Assembly: GCF_900215315.1 (NCBI RefSeq)
Contig: NZ_OBEB01000008.1
Location: 124,001 to 188,000 of the forward strand
DNA length: 64,000 nucleotides
Direction of reading: 5' to 3'
DNA from: Arsukibacterium tuosuense
GTDB taxonomy: Bacteria > Pseudomonadota > Gammaproteobacteria > Enterobacterales > Alteromonadaceae
Shown here: positions 7,675 to 16,639 of the stretch, piece by piece
Layout of the letters: the number at the start of each line of letters is the position of its first letter
Position numbering within the stretch: the first letter of the stretch is position 1
Position numbers and translations under genes: made by a program
The notes under the pieces: generated by a model
Databases searched by the model: none
Told to the model about the DNA's origin: nothing
The model's input: only the letters and a program-made list of their open reading frames with translations

Positions 7675-8547
7675 ATGCTAAGTTTGAAAAACATTAATAA
7701 AACTTATGCCGATGGTACGCATGCATTAAAGCAAGTCTCAATGGACCTGGGCACAGGCATGGTTGGATTGTTGGGGCCAAATGGCGCTGGCAAATCAAGT
7801 TTGATGCGCACAATTGCCACAATACAAAATGTTGACAGTGGCTCATTTCACTTTGGCGACATCAATGTTCTTGATAGTCCGAAATTATTACGAGAGCAAC
7901 TTGGATATTTACCCCAGCATTTTGGTGTCTATCCCAGAGTTTCATGCCGCGACTTACTAGAGCATCTGGCGATACTAAAAGGGCTTACCAACAAAGCGGA
8001 ACGACATAAGCAAATTGACGAGCTGTTGCACTTAACCAATCTCAGTGATGTCGCTAACAAAAGTGTAATTGATTTTTCCGGAGGGATGTTACAGCGTTTC
8101 GGAGTTGCTCAGGCATTACTGGGTGACCCTAAAGTGTTAATTTTGGATGAACCTACCTCAGGTTTAGATCCTGCTGAAAGACTCCGTCTTCACAAAATTC
8201 TGCACGAAGTCGCCAAGACCAGAGTTTTGCTCCTTTCTACACATATAGTGGAGGATATAGAGCATCTGTGTGCCAATACCTATATTCTGATTTCAGGAAG
8301 TATCGTTGCAAGCGGGCCAACAACGTCACTATATCAGCTTTTAACGGGAAAAATTTGGCAGGGGCGAATTGATGGCTCTGAGTTACCAGATACGGCATAT
8401 GTTCTGAGCGAAAGCTTACAATTTGGCGTGCCAATTTGCCGTGTTTATTCTGAAATGCCTTTACACCCGACAATGGAGCAAGTAACCCCTTGCTTGCAGG
8501 ATCGCTATTTTATGCACCTCTATGGAAAATTCCAGGGAGGTATCTGA
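7675..8547 (+). CDS. ABC transporter ATPase partner of the ABC-2/M1-peptidase permease
   Basis: 290 aa from ATG 7675, chosen because AAAGGGA lies 7 nt upstream; a TTG at 7624 has no such support. It is a complete ABC-2-type ATPase: Walker A GPNGAGKSS, signature FSGGMLQRFG, Walker B VLILDEPTSGLDP, and switch His in LSTHIVEDIE. The C-terminal 90 residues form a substrate-type-specific extension. Its TGA overlaps the ATG of the permease/peptidase (TGATG), so the two are coupled and surely one complex at the inner membrane. Transcription probably starts from TTTCAC box A. The substrate is unknown. Confidence 0.9.
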   Translation: MLSLKNINKTYADGTHALKQVSMDLGTGMVGLLGPNGAGKSSLMRTIATIQNVDSGSFHFGDINVLDSPKLLREQLGYLPQHFGVYPRVSCRDLLEHLAILKGLTNKAERHKQIDELLHLTNLSDVANKSVIDFSGGMLQRFGVAQALLGDPKVLILDEPTSGLDPAERLRLHKILHEVAKTRVLLLSTHIVEDIEHLCANTYILISGSIVASGPTTSLYQLLTGKIWQGRIDGSELPDTAYVLSESLQFGVPICRVYSEMPLHPTMEQVTPCLQDRYFMHLYGKFQGGI

Positions 8548-11500
8548 TGTTTAAACAACAAATCTGCTCTGAGCTAAAGCTACAATGCTTCCATCCATTG
8601 TTTATCACCTTATTGATATTCGCACCGATATTCGGCTTCTTTGTCGGGCAAGGCGTCAGTGCCTCGCAAATTGAACTGTTTCAAGACCATCACTTACATA
8701 AGGTGACGGGGATCCTCAACATGCTGGCTCTCCCCTGGGCAGCCGTAATTCTGGCCGCGTCAGTGCTGTTTAGAGAGATAAAAACTGGCATCGCAGGGTT
8801 GATTAGTGCCTTACCACCAACCAAAGTACAGCATCAGTTTTTGGTAGTAATGGCTTTAATAATATCACTGAGCTTATTGTGTGTATTATCGGTATTCGGA
8901 CTGTTTTTGGGCCTGCTTACACAGGCGTTAGCATTGCCAGACTTTAGTGTCTTGGTGATGACTTGTGTGGAAATGCTACGGCTACAATTTCTACTCAGCG
9001 TTCCTTCTATATTGTTTTTCGTGGCAATATTTTGGCTGCTTAAAAATATTGGCACACCGGTGATCGGGCTTTATTTGGTTACGCTAATTTTGTTCGCTTC
9101 TTATATGGCTTTGGCTAGTGCCAGTGGTTCACCTCTTATGACCAGCGAACATGCGCCGTCTCCGGTGCTGGTGCAGGTAATGAATTATCTGGATTGGTTT
9201 GGATTGACGGCGCTCGTTGTCAGGGACTTAAATTGGGATATCGTCTATCTCAATCGTCTGATTATTATTATTGCTTCGATACTAATAGCTTTTGCTGCTT
9301 GTTTGTCAGCGAACACACCCCAGAAAAAAAATAACGCTAAGCTGAAACTGACACAGCAAGTTTCAGCCAAAACACTTTCACAGGTTGCATTTACATTCAG
9401 GAACGTTTCGCCTGAATTTTTTGTTCAGTTCATATCTTCGCTTAGCTTTCATTTGAAGCAGTTTCTAATACATCCGGGAACACTCTTTATTTCAACTCTA
9501 TGGTTCGGTGTTGTGGTAGCCGAGGTTTATCCTTCGCTGAATGTTGCTGAAACAGGCTCCGTATTAAAAAGTTTAAGTATGGATGCAGTTAATCGATTTA
9601 TGTGGGATCTGGTGCCAATGTTCGGCTCAGTGCTTATTGTTTATCTCAGTTATACCTTTACCTGGCGAGATCAGCAGGCGAACTTTGACCTGATCACTAG
9701 ATCGCTTCCCGTTTCATTCTCAACGATTTTTTTGTCACGTGTTATCTTGCTAAATATTGTTGTTTTTTTGTTCTTGCTCATAGCTTGCTTGGCTGGAGTT
9801 GTGGCTCAGTATCTGCGTAATAGCCCGGTTGACTTAGCGGAATATGTGCGGTTTATTTACTATGCCGGCTTGCCACTTATGGCTAAATCTATCGCCTTTA
9901 TTGCTATTCAGTCTATTTTCAAGCAACGAATCCTTGCGACAACAATATGCATTTTTTTAGTAATACTCGAGCTGTCACCGTTAACATCAGTTATTGGCTT
10001 ATCGCACCCAATTTACCGTCCATTCTCGACACCACTGGATAATATTGACTCTTTGTTAAATTACAGCCATGTCGACGCTGGTTTTTGGACATTTACGTTA
10101 TTTTGGTTTGTTGTAGGTGCATTGCTCGCATACATGGCATTGCTGGTGAATAAAGTTAGCAGTGGCAAGCCATTTATTAAGCTAGCAGAGGCCGCACTGT
10201 TTGTACTCTTAACAGGTGCTGCGGCTCTCCAGTTACAGTTCATAAACCGCCAAATGCTAAAGGATGGCAAAGCTATCTCGATTTCCGCTCAAATCGAGCT
10301 TCTTGCAAACTATGAAAAAGAATATAAAAAGTTTCAGAATCTGCCTCAGCCAATAATCAACGACGTTAAAACAGCAGTTCATATTCACCCAAAAGAAAGT
10401 AAAGCCGTCATTCGTGGGAGTTATATTTTACTCAATCCACATGAGGTAACCATCGACAGTATCTTGCTGGGTGAGGACTGGCGAACCCCACTGCAAGAAG
10501 TGACGCTTTCACATCCGTCCAAGATGACTTACGACGCTGTGCAAGGCCAAAGAGTTTTCCAGTTAACGTCCTCATTAGCACCAGGACAGAAAGTCGAACT
10601 TCAGTTTTCCTTGGTGCTAGAGCAGAGTGGATATCAGAAAATCGCTAATCACAAAATCCTGACTCCTGATTTTGTTTATATAAGGGGGGTGCCGATTTTA
10701 CCGGAGTTGGGATATCAGCCAATCAGAGAAATCTCTGATAACGACTGGCGTCAGAAATATGGTTTAGCCAAAGTTCATGACAAAGATTTTGATAAGTTGC
10801 TACGCAACAGAGATCGTGCAAGAGACACCTACCAGTGGGCCACACTTAGCACGATTATCTCGACGCCGGAAGATTATCAAAGCTTTAGTCAGGGAGAGCT
10901 AATTTCTGAAAATAAAAAAGATGGACGTGTGTTCAGACACTTTGAAACTCGTTCTGCGGTTAGGCGCTTACAAGCATTTGTCGCAGTGCCGGCGCAAATT
11001 TCTGAACGCAGGACTGGCGATGTGTTACTTCGTGTTGCTCATAAAGAAACGCACGAGCAAAATGTCGAAATGACCCTGGATGCTATGCAGCATACTGTAG
11101 AGTTTTTAACAGAACAACTTGGGCCATTTCCCGGAGAGTCATTAACGGTAATTGAAAAACCGGATTTTGGCCCCGGTGCCTATGCGCTGCCACAACTGAT
11201 ATTAGTTAGCAGTAAGATTGGATTTAGAGTGGATCAGAATAATGAGCATTCTTTCAATCATGTATACCGGCGTGCGGCGCACGAAACTGCACACCAGTGG
11301 TTTGGCCATTTAATTGGAAATGGTGTTTCGCAAGACAGTGCATTTTTAGTCGAATCCATGGCCAAATATATCGAGCTTATAATGTTAGAGAAGCATTATG
11401 GGCCCGATGCTATGCAGTCACTAATAGATTATGAAACCCGGCGTTATCTCAACGCTGAAAAACATAACCGCAACCTGCCCGCCAGCCTTATTGGTGCTGA

Positions 11501-11750
11501 AAGCGCTCACGACAAATATTCACGTGCCACACTGGCATTTGCAAAGTTACGGGCAGAAATCGGCGATAAGCCGATTATGGCAGCGTTGGCGGAGTTCACC
11601 GCAAGACATCGATTTCCTAACACACCTGCAAGTTCCTTAGACTTTGTTGAGATTTTGCTTACCAAAGCGCCAGCTCATACAGAACTCATTGAAACGCTAT
11701 TACTGGAGCCAATACCTGCGACAACATGGCTAAAACAAGAGCTAAATTAG
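8547..11750 (+). CDS. ABC-2 permease fused to an M1-family metallopeptidase
   Basis: 1,067 aa from ATG 8547 (GGGAGG upstream; the stop of the ATPase overlaps the start). Residues about 1-590 hold two blocks of six or so membrane helices, as in duplicated ABC-2 permeases. The C-terminal about 480 residues are a periplasm-facing M1 aminopeptidase-like domain with HETAHQW (His912, Glu913, His916) and the third zinc ligand in LVESMAKY (Glu936). The usual GxMEN is replaced by GPGAYALPQ, as in other ABC/M1 fusions. The fusion couples transport to peptide trimming, or senses peptides. It is the second gene of the box A operon. Confidence 0.88.
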   Translation: MFKQQICSELKLQCFHPLFITLLIFAPIFGFFVGQGVSASQIELFQDHHLHKVTGILNMLALPWAAVILAASVLFREIKTGIAGLISALPPTKVQHQFLVVMALIISLSLLCVLSVFGLFLGLLTQALALPDFSVLVMTCVEMLRLQFLLSVPSILFFVAIFWLLKNIGTPVIGLYLVTLILFASYMALASASGSPLMTSEHAPSPVLVQVMNYLDWFGLTALVVRDLNWDIVYLNRLIIIIASILIAFAACLSANTPQKKNNAKLKLTQQVSAKTLSQVAFTFRNVSPEFFVQFISSLSFHLKQFLIHPGTLFISTLWFGVVVAEVYPSLNVAETGSVLKSLSMDAVNRFMWDLVPMFGSVLIVYLSYTFTWRDQQANFDLITRSLPVSFSTIFLSRVILLNIVVFLFLLIACLAGVVAQYLRNSPVDLAEYVRFIYYAGLPLMAKSIAFIAIQSIFKQRILATTICIFLVILELSPLTSVIGLSHPIYRPFSTPLDNIDSLLNYSHVDAGFWTFTLFWFVVGALLAYMALLVNKVSSGKPFIKLAEAALFVLLTGAAALQLQFINRQMLKDGKAISISAQIELLANYEKEYKKFQNLPQPIINDVKTAVHIHPKESKAVIRGSYILLNPHEVTIDSILLGEDWRTPLQEVTLSHPSKMTYDAVQGQRVFQLTSSLAPGQKVELQFSLVLEQSGYQKIANHKILTPDFVYIRGVPILPELGYQPIREISDNDWRQKYGLAKVHDKDFDKLLRNRDRARDTYQWATLSTIISTPEDYQSFSQGELISENKKDGRVFRHFETRSAVRRLQAFVAVPAQISERRTGDVLLRVAHKETHEQNVEMTLDAMQHTVEFLTEQLGPFPGESLTVIEKPDFGPGAYALPQLILVSSKIGFRVDQNNEHSFNHVYRRAAHETAHQWFGHLIGNGVSQDSAFLVESMAKYIELIMLEKHYGPDAMQSLIDYETRRYLNAEKHNRNLPASLIGAESAHDKYSRATLAFAKLRAEIGDKPIMAALAEFTARHRFPNTPASSLDFVEILLTKAPAHTELIETLLLEPIPATTWLKQELN

Positions 11751-11881
11751 AGCTGGTATATATCACGCTGGGCTAACAGTCATCGACATTGCCGGTGGCT
11801 GTTAGCAGTTGCTTTTGTCATCAGCTCGCCAATGTTTCCGTTCAAGCCTGGCAGATACATCAAATGTAAAAGGTTAACCCC

Positions 11882-12868
11882 ATGGTAAAGTCATTTTTGT
11901 CTTATCTGCTAATCGTGCTGCTATCAGCCACTAACTTCGGTTTTGCGAGTGAACAAGAGGCAGCGGAACATGCGCTATTACAAGGCGATGCCACCAAGAC
12001 AAAAGCGTTGCTTGATAGCATTGAACAGCCCGCCAGCCCAAAGCATCTAGAGCTGGAGGTTATTTATCATCTGATGCTTGGTAACACTGAAAGTGCCATA
12101 AATCAGCTAAATGAATATGAAAAGCGATTTGGTGATAGAGCCGATACTCACGCTTTTGCTGCTGAAGCGTGGCGTAGAGTTGGGCATCAGGCAAATATAT
12201 TTAGTAAACGTAAGTACTACAATAAAGCCTTAGCTTCAAAATGGCGTGCCGGAGAATTGGCTCCCGGGAATCCTAAATGGCTGGTGTTGCAGGCCTCTGC
12301 AGCTGCTCAACTGGACAAAAGAAACAAAATAAGTTCAGATGAATTTACGCTAACAAAACAGGTTATGTCTCTTGACGAAAAGTGGGGTTTTATTGCGCAA
12401 ATAAACCTTGCACAAAATACTGACGATATTAAGCAAGGATTGATTCTGACGCAGCAGGCGCACGAGCGATTTCCAGATGATTTTTTTGTTCAGGAGCGGA
12501 TAGCCCAGTTTTACTGGCGATTGGGTGAAAGGGCGCAATCTCAGCAGCACTTTTTTCAAGCCTGTAAAAACTATCCTCAAACTTCATGGTTTGATAAGTT
12601 GAAATGGTTGAATTCGTGCCTTCAAGTGGCTGTATTTGCTGATAAATATGGCTTAGGTCGTGAGGTTGGTGTACAAGCTCTCTCTGAGTTGTTGCGCTCC
12701 TTCAAGTTGCCGACGAAGGACAACCTGGACCTTGCAATTATGCTAACTCAATTAGCTCAGGGAGATGAAGCTCAACCGGCTTGGGATTTTCTCAACACCG
12801 TCATCCGAACGTCAAATGACCAAAACTTAGTAAAGGCGGCACAAAAAGCGCTGAGTAACCGCTCTTAA
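11882..12868 (+). CDS. Secreted TPR-like helical-repeat protein
   Basis: 328 aa with a Sec signal peptide (MVKSFLSYLLIVLLSATNFG, cut near FAS-EQE). The rest is alpha-helical with degenerate TPR-type repeats, for example ALLQGDATKTKALLDSI and RIAQFYWRLGERAQSQQHFF. AAAGG lies 8 nt upstream of ATG 11882. It follows the ABC/M1 gene after 131 bp with no TTTCAC box of its own, so it may be read through from box A. A periplasmic adaptor for the peptidase-transporter is a reasonable guess, but no catalytic motif is seen. Confidence 0.7.
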   Translation: MVKSFLSYLLIVLLSATNFGFASEQEAAEHALLQGDATKTKALLDSIEQPASPKHLELEVIYHLMLGNTESAINQLNEYEKRFGDRADTHAFAAEAWRRVGHQANIFSKRKYYNKALASKWRAGELAPGNPKWLVLQASAAAQLDKRNKISSDEFTLTKQVMSLDEKWGFIAQINLAQNTDDIKQGLILTQQAHERFPDDFFVQERIAQFYWRLGERAQSQQHFFQACKNYPQTSWFDKLKWLNSCLQVAVFADKYGLGREVGVQALSELLRSFKLPTKDNLDLAIMLTQLAQGDEAQPAWDFLNTVIRTSNDQNLVKAAQKALSNRS

Positions 12869-12944
12869 TGTTTTTTGTCTTTATATTTTGTAGCACGTAA
12901 ATAGCGTATCGAACATTCAACTAAAAGTGATGGTCATGCAGAAG

Positions 12945-12978
12945 TTTCACAGTATTTTCACGCTTTCAGGTGTCTATT
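12945..12978 (+). promoter_or_regulatory. TTTCAC box B and promoter of the beta-amylase gene
   Basis: TTTCAC-AGTAT-TTTCAC at 12945-12961, an 11-bp spacer, then the -10-like TCTATT at 12973-12978, 36 bp before the ATG at 13014. It overlaps an upstream in-frame extension of the next gene, which is another reason to reject the ATG at 12927. Confidence 0.75.
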
Positions 12979-13013
12979 TGCCTACAGCTAACTTATCAAT
13001 GCGAATTAGAAAT

Positions 13014-14378
13014 ATGTACTATAAAGTGATTCTGTTTACATCGTTGTTCATTTTCAACGCATACGCAGCTACCAGCTATACCGTTATGGCGCCTTTGCTT
13101 GTTGAAGACCGGGATACTTTTCGATTGCAGCTTGCAGAGGCTAAAGCGATTGGTGTCGATTCAGTTTCGGTTGATGTTTGGTGGGGGCTGGTAGAGGCAA
13201 AAGCCGATCAAGCATTTAACTGGGGTTATTACGACAGCATTTTTGCTGATATCACCCAGGCTGGGCTGAAGGTTGTGCCTATCATGTCTTTTCATCAGTG
13301 TGGCGGCAATATCGGTGACGATTGCGACATCCCAATTCCCGGGTGGATCTGGCAGCATTATCAAGATAAGGGCTTAACTGAACAAGATCTTCAGTATAAA
13401 AGTGAATATGGTAACTACTCGGTAGAGACTGTATCGCTATGGGCAGACACTTATGTAGTAAGTGAGTACAAGGAGTTTATTCAGGCATTCTCGGAACACT
13501 TTGCCCATCTAACTGATTTTATCGCTGAAGTTAATATTTCGATGGGCGCGGCGGGGGAGTTGAGGTATCCATCTTACAACACTCACGACGGCAAACTTGC
13601 TGGCTATCCAACCCGGGGCAGCTTCCAGGCATATTCCTCTCTTGCGGTTAAAGACTTTCAGCAAACCATGCAGGCAAAATATGGCGAAATTAGTAAGCTC
13701 AATAGCAGCTGGCACACCACTTACACTAGCTTTGACCAGTTAAAACCACCATTTGACGGTAACGAATTTATTGCGATCGGCAGTTACCGCAGAACTGCCT
13801 ATGGCAGAGATTTTATTGAGTGGTATCACCAATCGTTGATGGCGCATGGCAGGCGTATGTTAGACGCTGCACATGATGGATTGAACAGTTCGTTCGACAG
13901 CATTCCTGTTGGATACAAAGTACCGGGTATTCACTGGAAAATAGGCACTAATGACATTACGGCAAGAAGTGCAGAACTCGCCGCGGGATTGATTCACAGC
14001 GATTGGCCATATTCTGAAAGTAATGGCTATGGCTATAACAATATTGTTGCGCTTGCCAAGCACCTTGAGGGACAAAATCGACACGTTGTTTTGCACTTTA
14101 CCGCATTGGAAATGGATGACAATCCAACACACCCGAGTTATTCGTATGCCAAAACCCTGGTGGGTTGGCTCGGTGGTGAAGCCAAAAAACAGGGCGTGGA
14201 GATTAAAGGTGAAAATGCTCTGGCCCAAGGTGTATGGCATGCCAGAGGCTGGCAAAACATAGAAGAGGCATTAACTAATCATCATTATTCCGGCTTAACC
14301 ATTTTGCGTATAACCGAAGTTACAGTTGATACATTAGGTCGAAAAAAGCTCGAAAATATTATCAAAACTATTGAATAG
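13014..14378 (+). CDS. Secreted beta-amylase (glycoside hydrolase family 14)
   Basis: 454 aa from ATG 13014, chosen because it starts a clean signal peptide (MYYKVILFTSLFIFNAYA) and lies just downstream of box B; the ATG at 12927 would put 29 residues ahead of it. GH14 motifs are obvious: VDVWWGLVEAKADQAFNW, IMSFHQCGGN, and GAAGELRYPSY with the catalytic acid Glu182 (numbered from this start). GH14 enzymes release maltose from the non-reducing ends of alpha-1,4-glucans. No starch-binding module follows. It stands alone, convergent with the gene at 14437, so its place in a two-component regulon is unusual. Confidence 0.9.
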   Translation: MYYKVILFTSLFIFNAYAATSYTVMAPLLVEDRDTFRLQLAEAKAIGVDSVSVDVWWGLVEAKADQAFNWGYYDSIFADITQAGLKVVPIMSFHQCGGNIGDDCDIPIPGWIWQHYQDKGLTEQDLQYKSEYGNYSVETVSLWADTYVVSEYKEFIQAFSEHFAHLTDFIAEVNISMGAAGELRYPSYNTHDGKLAGYPTRGSFQAYSSLAVKDFQQTMQAKYGEISKLNSSWHTTYTSFDQLKPPFDGNEFIAIGSYRRTAYGRDFIEWYHQSLMAHGRRMLDAAHDGLNSSFDSIPVGYKVPGIHWKIGTNDITARSAELAAGLIHSDWPYSESNGYGYNNIVALAKHLEGQNRHVVLHFTALEMDDNPTHPSYSYAKTLVGWLGGEAKKQGVEIKGENALAQGVWHARGWQNIEEALTNHHYSGLTILRITEVTVDTLGRKKLENIIKTIE

Positions 14379-14436
14379 CTTATATTTTAATAATTCTAGC
14401 TGGAGCGAGATTATAGAGATGCATCGCTTAAATTAA

Positions 14437-14844
14437 CTAAGCGGTAGCGTCGATTTTTTGCGGTAAGTTTGAGCCGTCTATTTTTTTTAGCTTTTCTAAT
14501 GTCTGCTCTAAAAGTGTGGTGTTTTTACCGATGCTCTGCTGAAAGCTAATTCTTTGTTCACCCTGACCCAGAAGATTGATACGGTGCTCGCCCACCAGTG
14601 CTGGGTCATAACCTTTCTGCTCAAGGATGTGAGGCGGTACAAAAGGCAGCACGTCTAAAAGTGCAGAGTTGCCAGATTTTATTAAAGAATTGATTTCACT
14701 TATCGATACATCACGTAAATTTAATTTAGCTGCATCTGTTGCCATATTATCTGAGGTAATCTGTGAGCCGTCGTTCTCTACTTTAGCTGTCGACTTGTTA
14801 CCGGCTGGCGTGGAATAGTTTTGTGCTATTGCGGTGATTTTCAT
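14437..14844 (-). CDS. Hypothetical protein, 135 aa
   Basis: I do not recognise a family. GGAGAG lies a few bases upstream of the ATG. The N-terminal about 35 residues are Ser/Thr/Asn-rich and look disordered. A helical middle (VSISEINSLIKSGNSALLDV) is followed by PFVPPHILEQKGYDP, and a C-terminal coiled segment (LLEQTLEKLKKI). There is no signal peptide and no membrane helix. It lies 81 bp downstream of the VOC-family gene on the same strand and without a box of its own, so it may be cotranscribed from box I. Confidence 0.6.
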   Translation of the reverse strand: MKITAIAQNYSTPAGNKSTAKVENDGSQITSDNMATDAAKLNLRDVSISEINSLIKSGNSALLDVLPFVPPHILEQKGYDPALVGEHRINLLGQGEQRISFQQSIGKNTTLLEQTLEKLKKIDGSNLPQKIDATA

Positions 14845-14925
14845 ATAGCTCTCCGTAATGTCAAAATACTAAGGCAAACAGCTAAGTGCGGTGTTGCAAC
14901 AGTTTGGGTTAGTTAAGTTAACGTT

Positions 14926-15342
14926 TTAATCCGTTAGTTCGCTGATCCCAATGACATTGCCAAATGGGTCTGTAACAACGGCTTCTTTTTTACCTGAGAA
15001 ATTTATGGTTAGCGGTTTTTTTAATGTCGCGCCTAATTTAAGCAGACGCGCTAAATCTTGCTCCACATCTTCTACCTGCCAGTATATTACCGCGCTTTGT
15101 GGGGGGTATCTTTCAGATGATTTTGTGAAAACAAGCTCAACATCACCGACTTTAAATTTAACGGACTTATCGTCTTGGTCTTCAGGCTCCAGATGCAATA
15201 CCTTTGCGTACCATAAAGATGCTTTTCCTAAGTCATTAACTGGGTTGGTTATTTTAGTCACACTAATAAAATATGAACCTTCTTTTTCATGAGCTGAAAC
15301 ACAACTACTTGTAAAAATTAAGATTAGAATGATAAGTCGCAC
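14926..15342 (-). CDS. Exported VOC/glyoxalase-fold protein
   Basis: 138 aa. A short signal peptide (MRLIILILIFTSSCVSA) precedes one VOC domain of about 115 residues: VTKITNPVNDLGKASLWYAK, ... VEDVEQDLARLLKLG, ... VVTDPFGNVIGISE, the pattern of the glyoxalase/bleomycin-resistance/dioxygenase superfamily. VOC proteins pair two such beta-alpha-beta-beta-beta modules around a metal; ligand residues here are not certain. Export is unusual for the family. Transcription probably starts at box I, 50-84 bp upstream. Confidence 0.75.
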   Translation of the reverse strand: MRLIILILIFTSSCVSAHEKEGSYFISVTKITNPVNDLGKASLWYAKVLHLEPEDQDDKSVKFKVGDVELVFTKSSERYPPQSAVIYWQVEDVEQDLARLLKLGATLKKPLTINFSGKKEAVVTDPFGNVIGISELTD

Positions 15343-15391
15343 TTTTCCCTCCGTTATTTCAGATATATATTTCAGTTAAGCGTGTTAGCCA

Positions 15392-15425
15392 ACTATGTAG
15401 GGTTTACGGTGAAAATATTGTGAAA
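15392..15425 (-). promoter_or_regulatory. TTTCAC box I and promoter of the VOC gene
   Basis: On the minus strand TTTCAC-AATAT-TTTCAC occupies 15425-15409, followed after 11 bp by CATAGT at 15397-15392. The gene starts at 15342. Both halves match the consensus perfectly. Confidence 0.75.
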
Positions 15426-15493
15426 CCGACTCCGGGCCAATTAATACCTGAAAGACGTCAACCTAAAAGCTGCAATCATTTATCTGAACGATT

Positions 15494-15527
15494 AATCACA
15501 AGTATTTCACATTAAGGCGTTTAGAAT
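15494..15527 (+). promoter_or_regulatory. TTTCAC box F and promoter of the MDR oxidoreductase gene
   Basis: AATCAC-AAGTA-TTTCAC at 15494-15510, 11 bp, then TAGAAT (5 of 6 matches to TATAAT) at 15522-15527, 38 bp ahead of the TTG start at 15566. It is divergent from box I, 68 bp away. Confidence 0.7.
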
Positions 15528-15565
15528 TCTTGCTATATAAAGGGCAGATATAGCGGAATATAAAA

Positions 15566-16519
15566 TTGACAAGAACCTACCAACGTTGGACATACGCAAG
15601 TTATGGCAGTGCTGACAAGCTTGTATTGGAAAACTGCACTTTGCCTTCGCTCAAGCCGTCAGAAATATTAATAAAGGTAGAGTTTTCTGCGGTTAACTCC
15701 GCTGATATTAAAATGCTAAAAGGCAAACCCTGGTTAGTCAGGCTTTTTAACGGCTTAACAAAACCATCCCGAATTAAAACCTTAGGATTAGACTTTAGCG
15801 GCCGGGTAGTGGATGCAGGCGGTGAAGTTAAAGACTTTGCACCGGGCGACAGCGTATATGGCTTACGACCTGACACGTTCTCTACGCACAGCCAGTACCT
15901 TATTGTTGAGCGGGAGTCATTGTTGCAGCATGTCCCTTATGGTGTCAGTGCTGAGCATGCCTGTGCCGGGCTTTTTGGTGGCCTTAGCGCCCTCTATTTT
16001 TTAAAACGAATAGGTGTTCAGAACTCGATAAAAAAGGCCTTGGTATATGGCGCCGACTCATCAGTAGGCAATGCGGCATATCAAATATTGTCAGATAAAA
16101 CCAATAGCCTGCTTAGGTTTCATGGGCCAATCATAAACGTTGATAGCATTAAAAAGTCAGGTTTTTTAGATGGGGTTGGTTCAGCGCAAAAATATGATCT
16201 TATTTTTGACGCTACGGGGAAATTGAACATTTTAAGCGCGGTAAAGGCGCTATCTGAGCACGGAGAGTTGATAACCACAGCAGTGTCGTTAAAGCTGTTT
16301 TTCATCAGTAAGGTTTTATCTTTAATGAGTAATAAAAGACTGATTATTGGCATAGCGCAAAACTCGCAGGAAGATTTGGCCAGGCTTAGTCAACTGCTGT
16401 CGGATGGTGTTTATATCCCTTTTATTGATTCAACATACCGCTATAACGACTATCGTGCAGCTTTTGAGAAAGTTATGCGGCAGGGGAAAGCCGGCGCGGT
16501 ACTGATTAAGTTAGGGTAG
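15566..16519 (+). CDS. Medium-chain dehydrogenase/reductase, quinone-oxidoreductase type
   Basis: 317 aa from a TTG at 15566, kept because the first residues (YQRWTYASYGSADKLVLENC) already match the conserved MDR N-terminus and no ATG occurs nearby. The GroES-like domain covers about residues 5-120 (VNSADIKMLKG, LGLDFSGRVVDAG, FAPGDSVYG). The nucleotide-binding domain follows (KALVYGADSSVGNAAYQIL). Structural zinc cysteines are not seen, so it is of the zinc-free NADPH:quinone reductase type. Box F drives it. It is convergent with the kinase gene. Substrate unknown. Confidence 0.85.
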   Translation: MTRTYQRWTYASYGSADKLVLENCTLPSLKPSEILIKVEFSAVNSADIKMLKGKPWLVRLFNGLTKPSRIKTLGLDFSGRVVDAGGEVKDFAPGDSVYGLRPDTFSTHSQYLIVERESLLQHVPYGVSAEHACAGLFGGLSALYFLKRIGVQNSIKKALVYGADSSVGNAAYQILSDKTNSLLRFHGPIINVDSIKKSGFLDGVGSAQKYDLIFDATGKLNILSAVKALSEHGELITTAVSLKLFFISKVLSLMSNKRLIIGIAQNSQEDLARLSQLLSDGVYIPFIDSTYRYNDYRAAFEKVMRQGKAGAVLIKLG

Positions 16520-16639
16520 TTGTATCAAGATAATCGCTTAAATGAACATGATATTTTTATGGCATAGCTAAAAATTAAATTCATTTTTATGAAGTCGCCC
16601 AGCGGTAGATTCACACCATGGCAGACATTTTTAAACACA

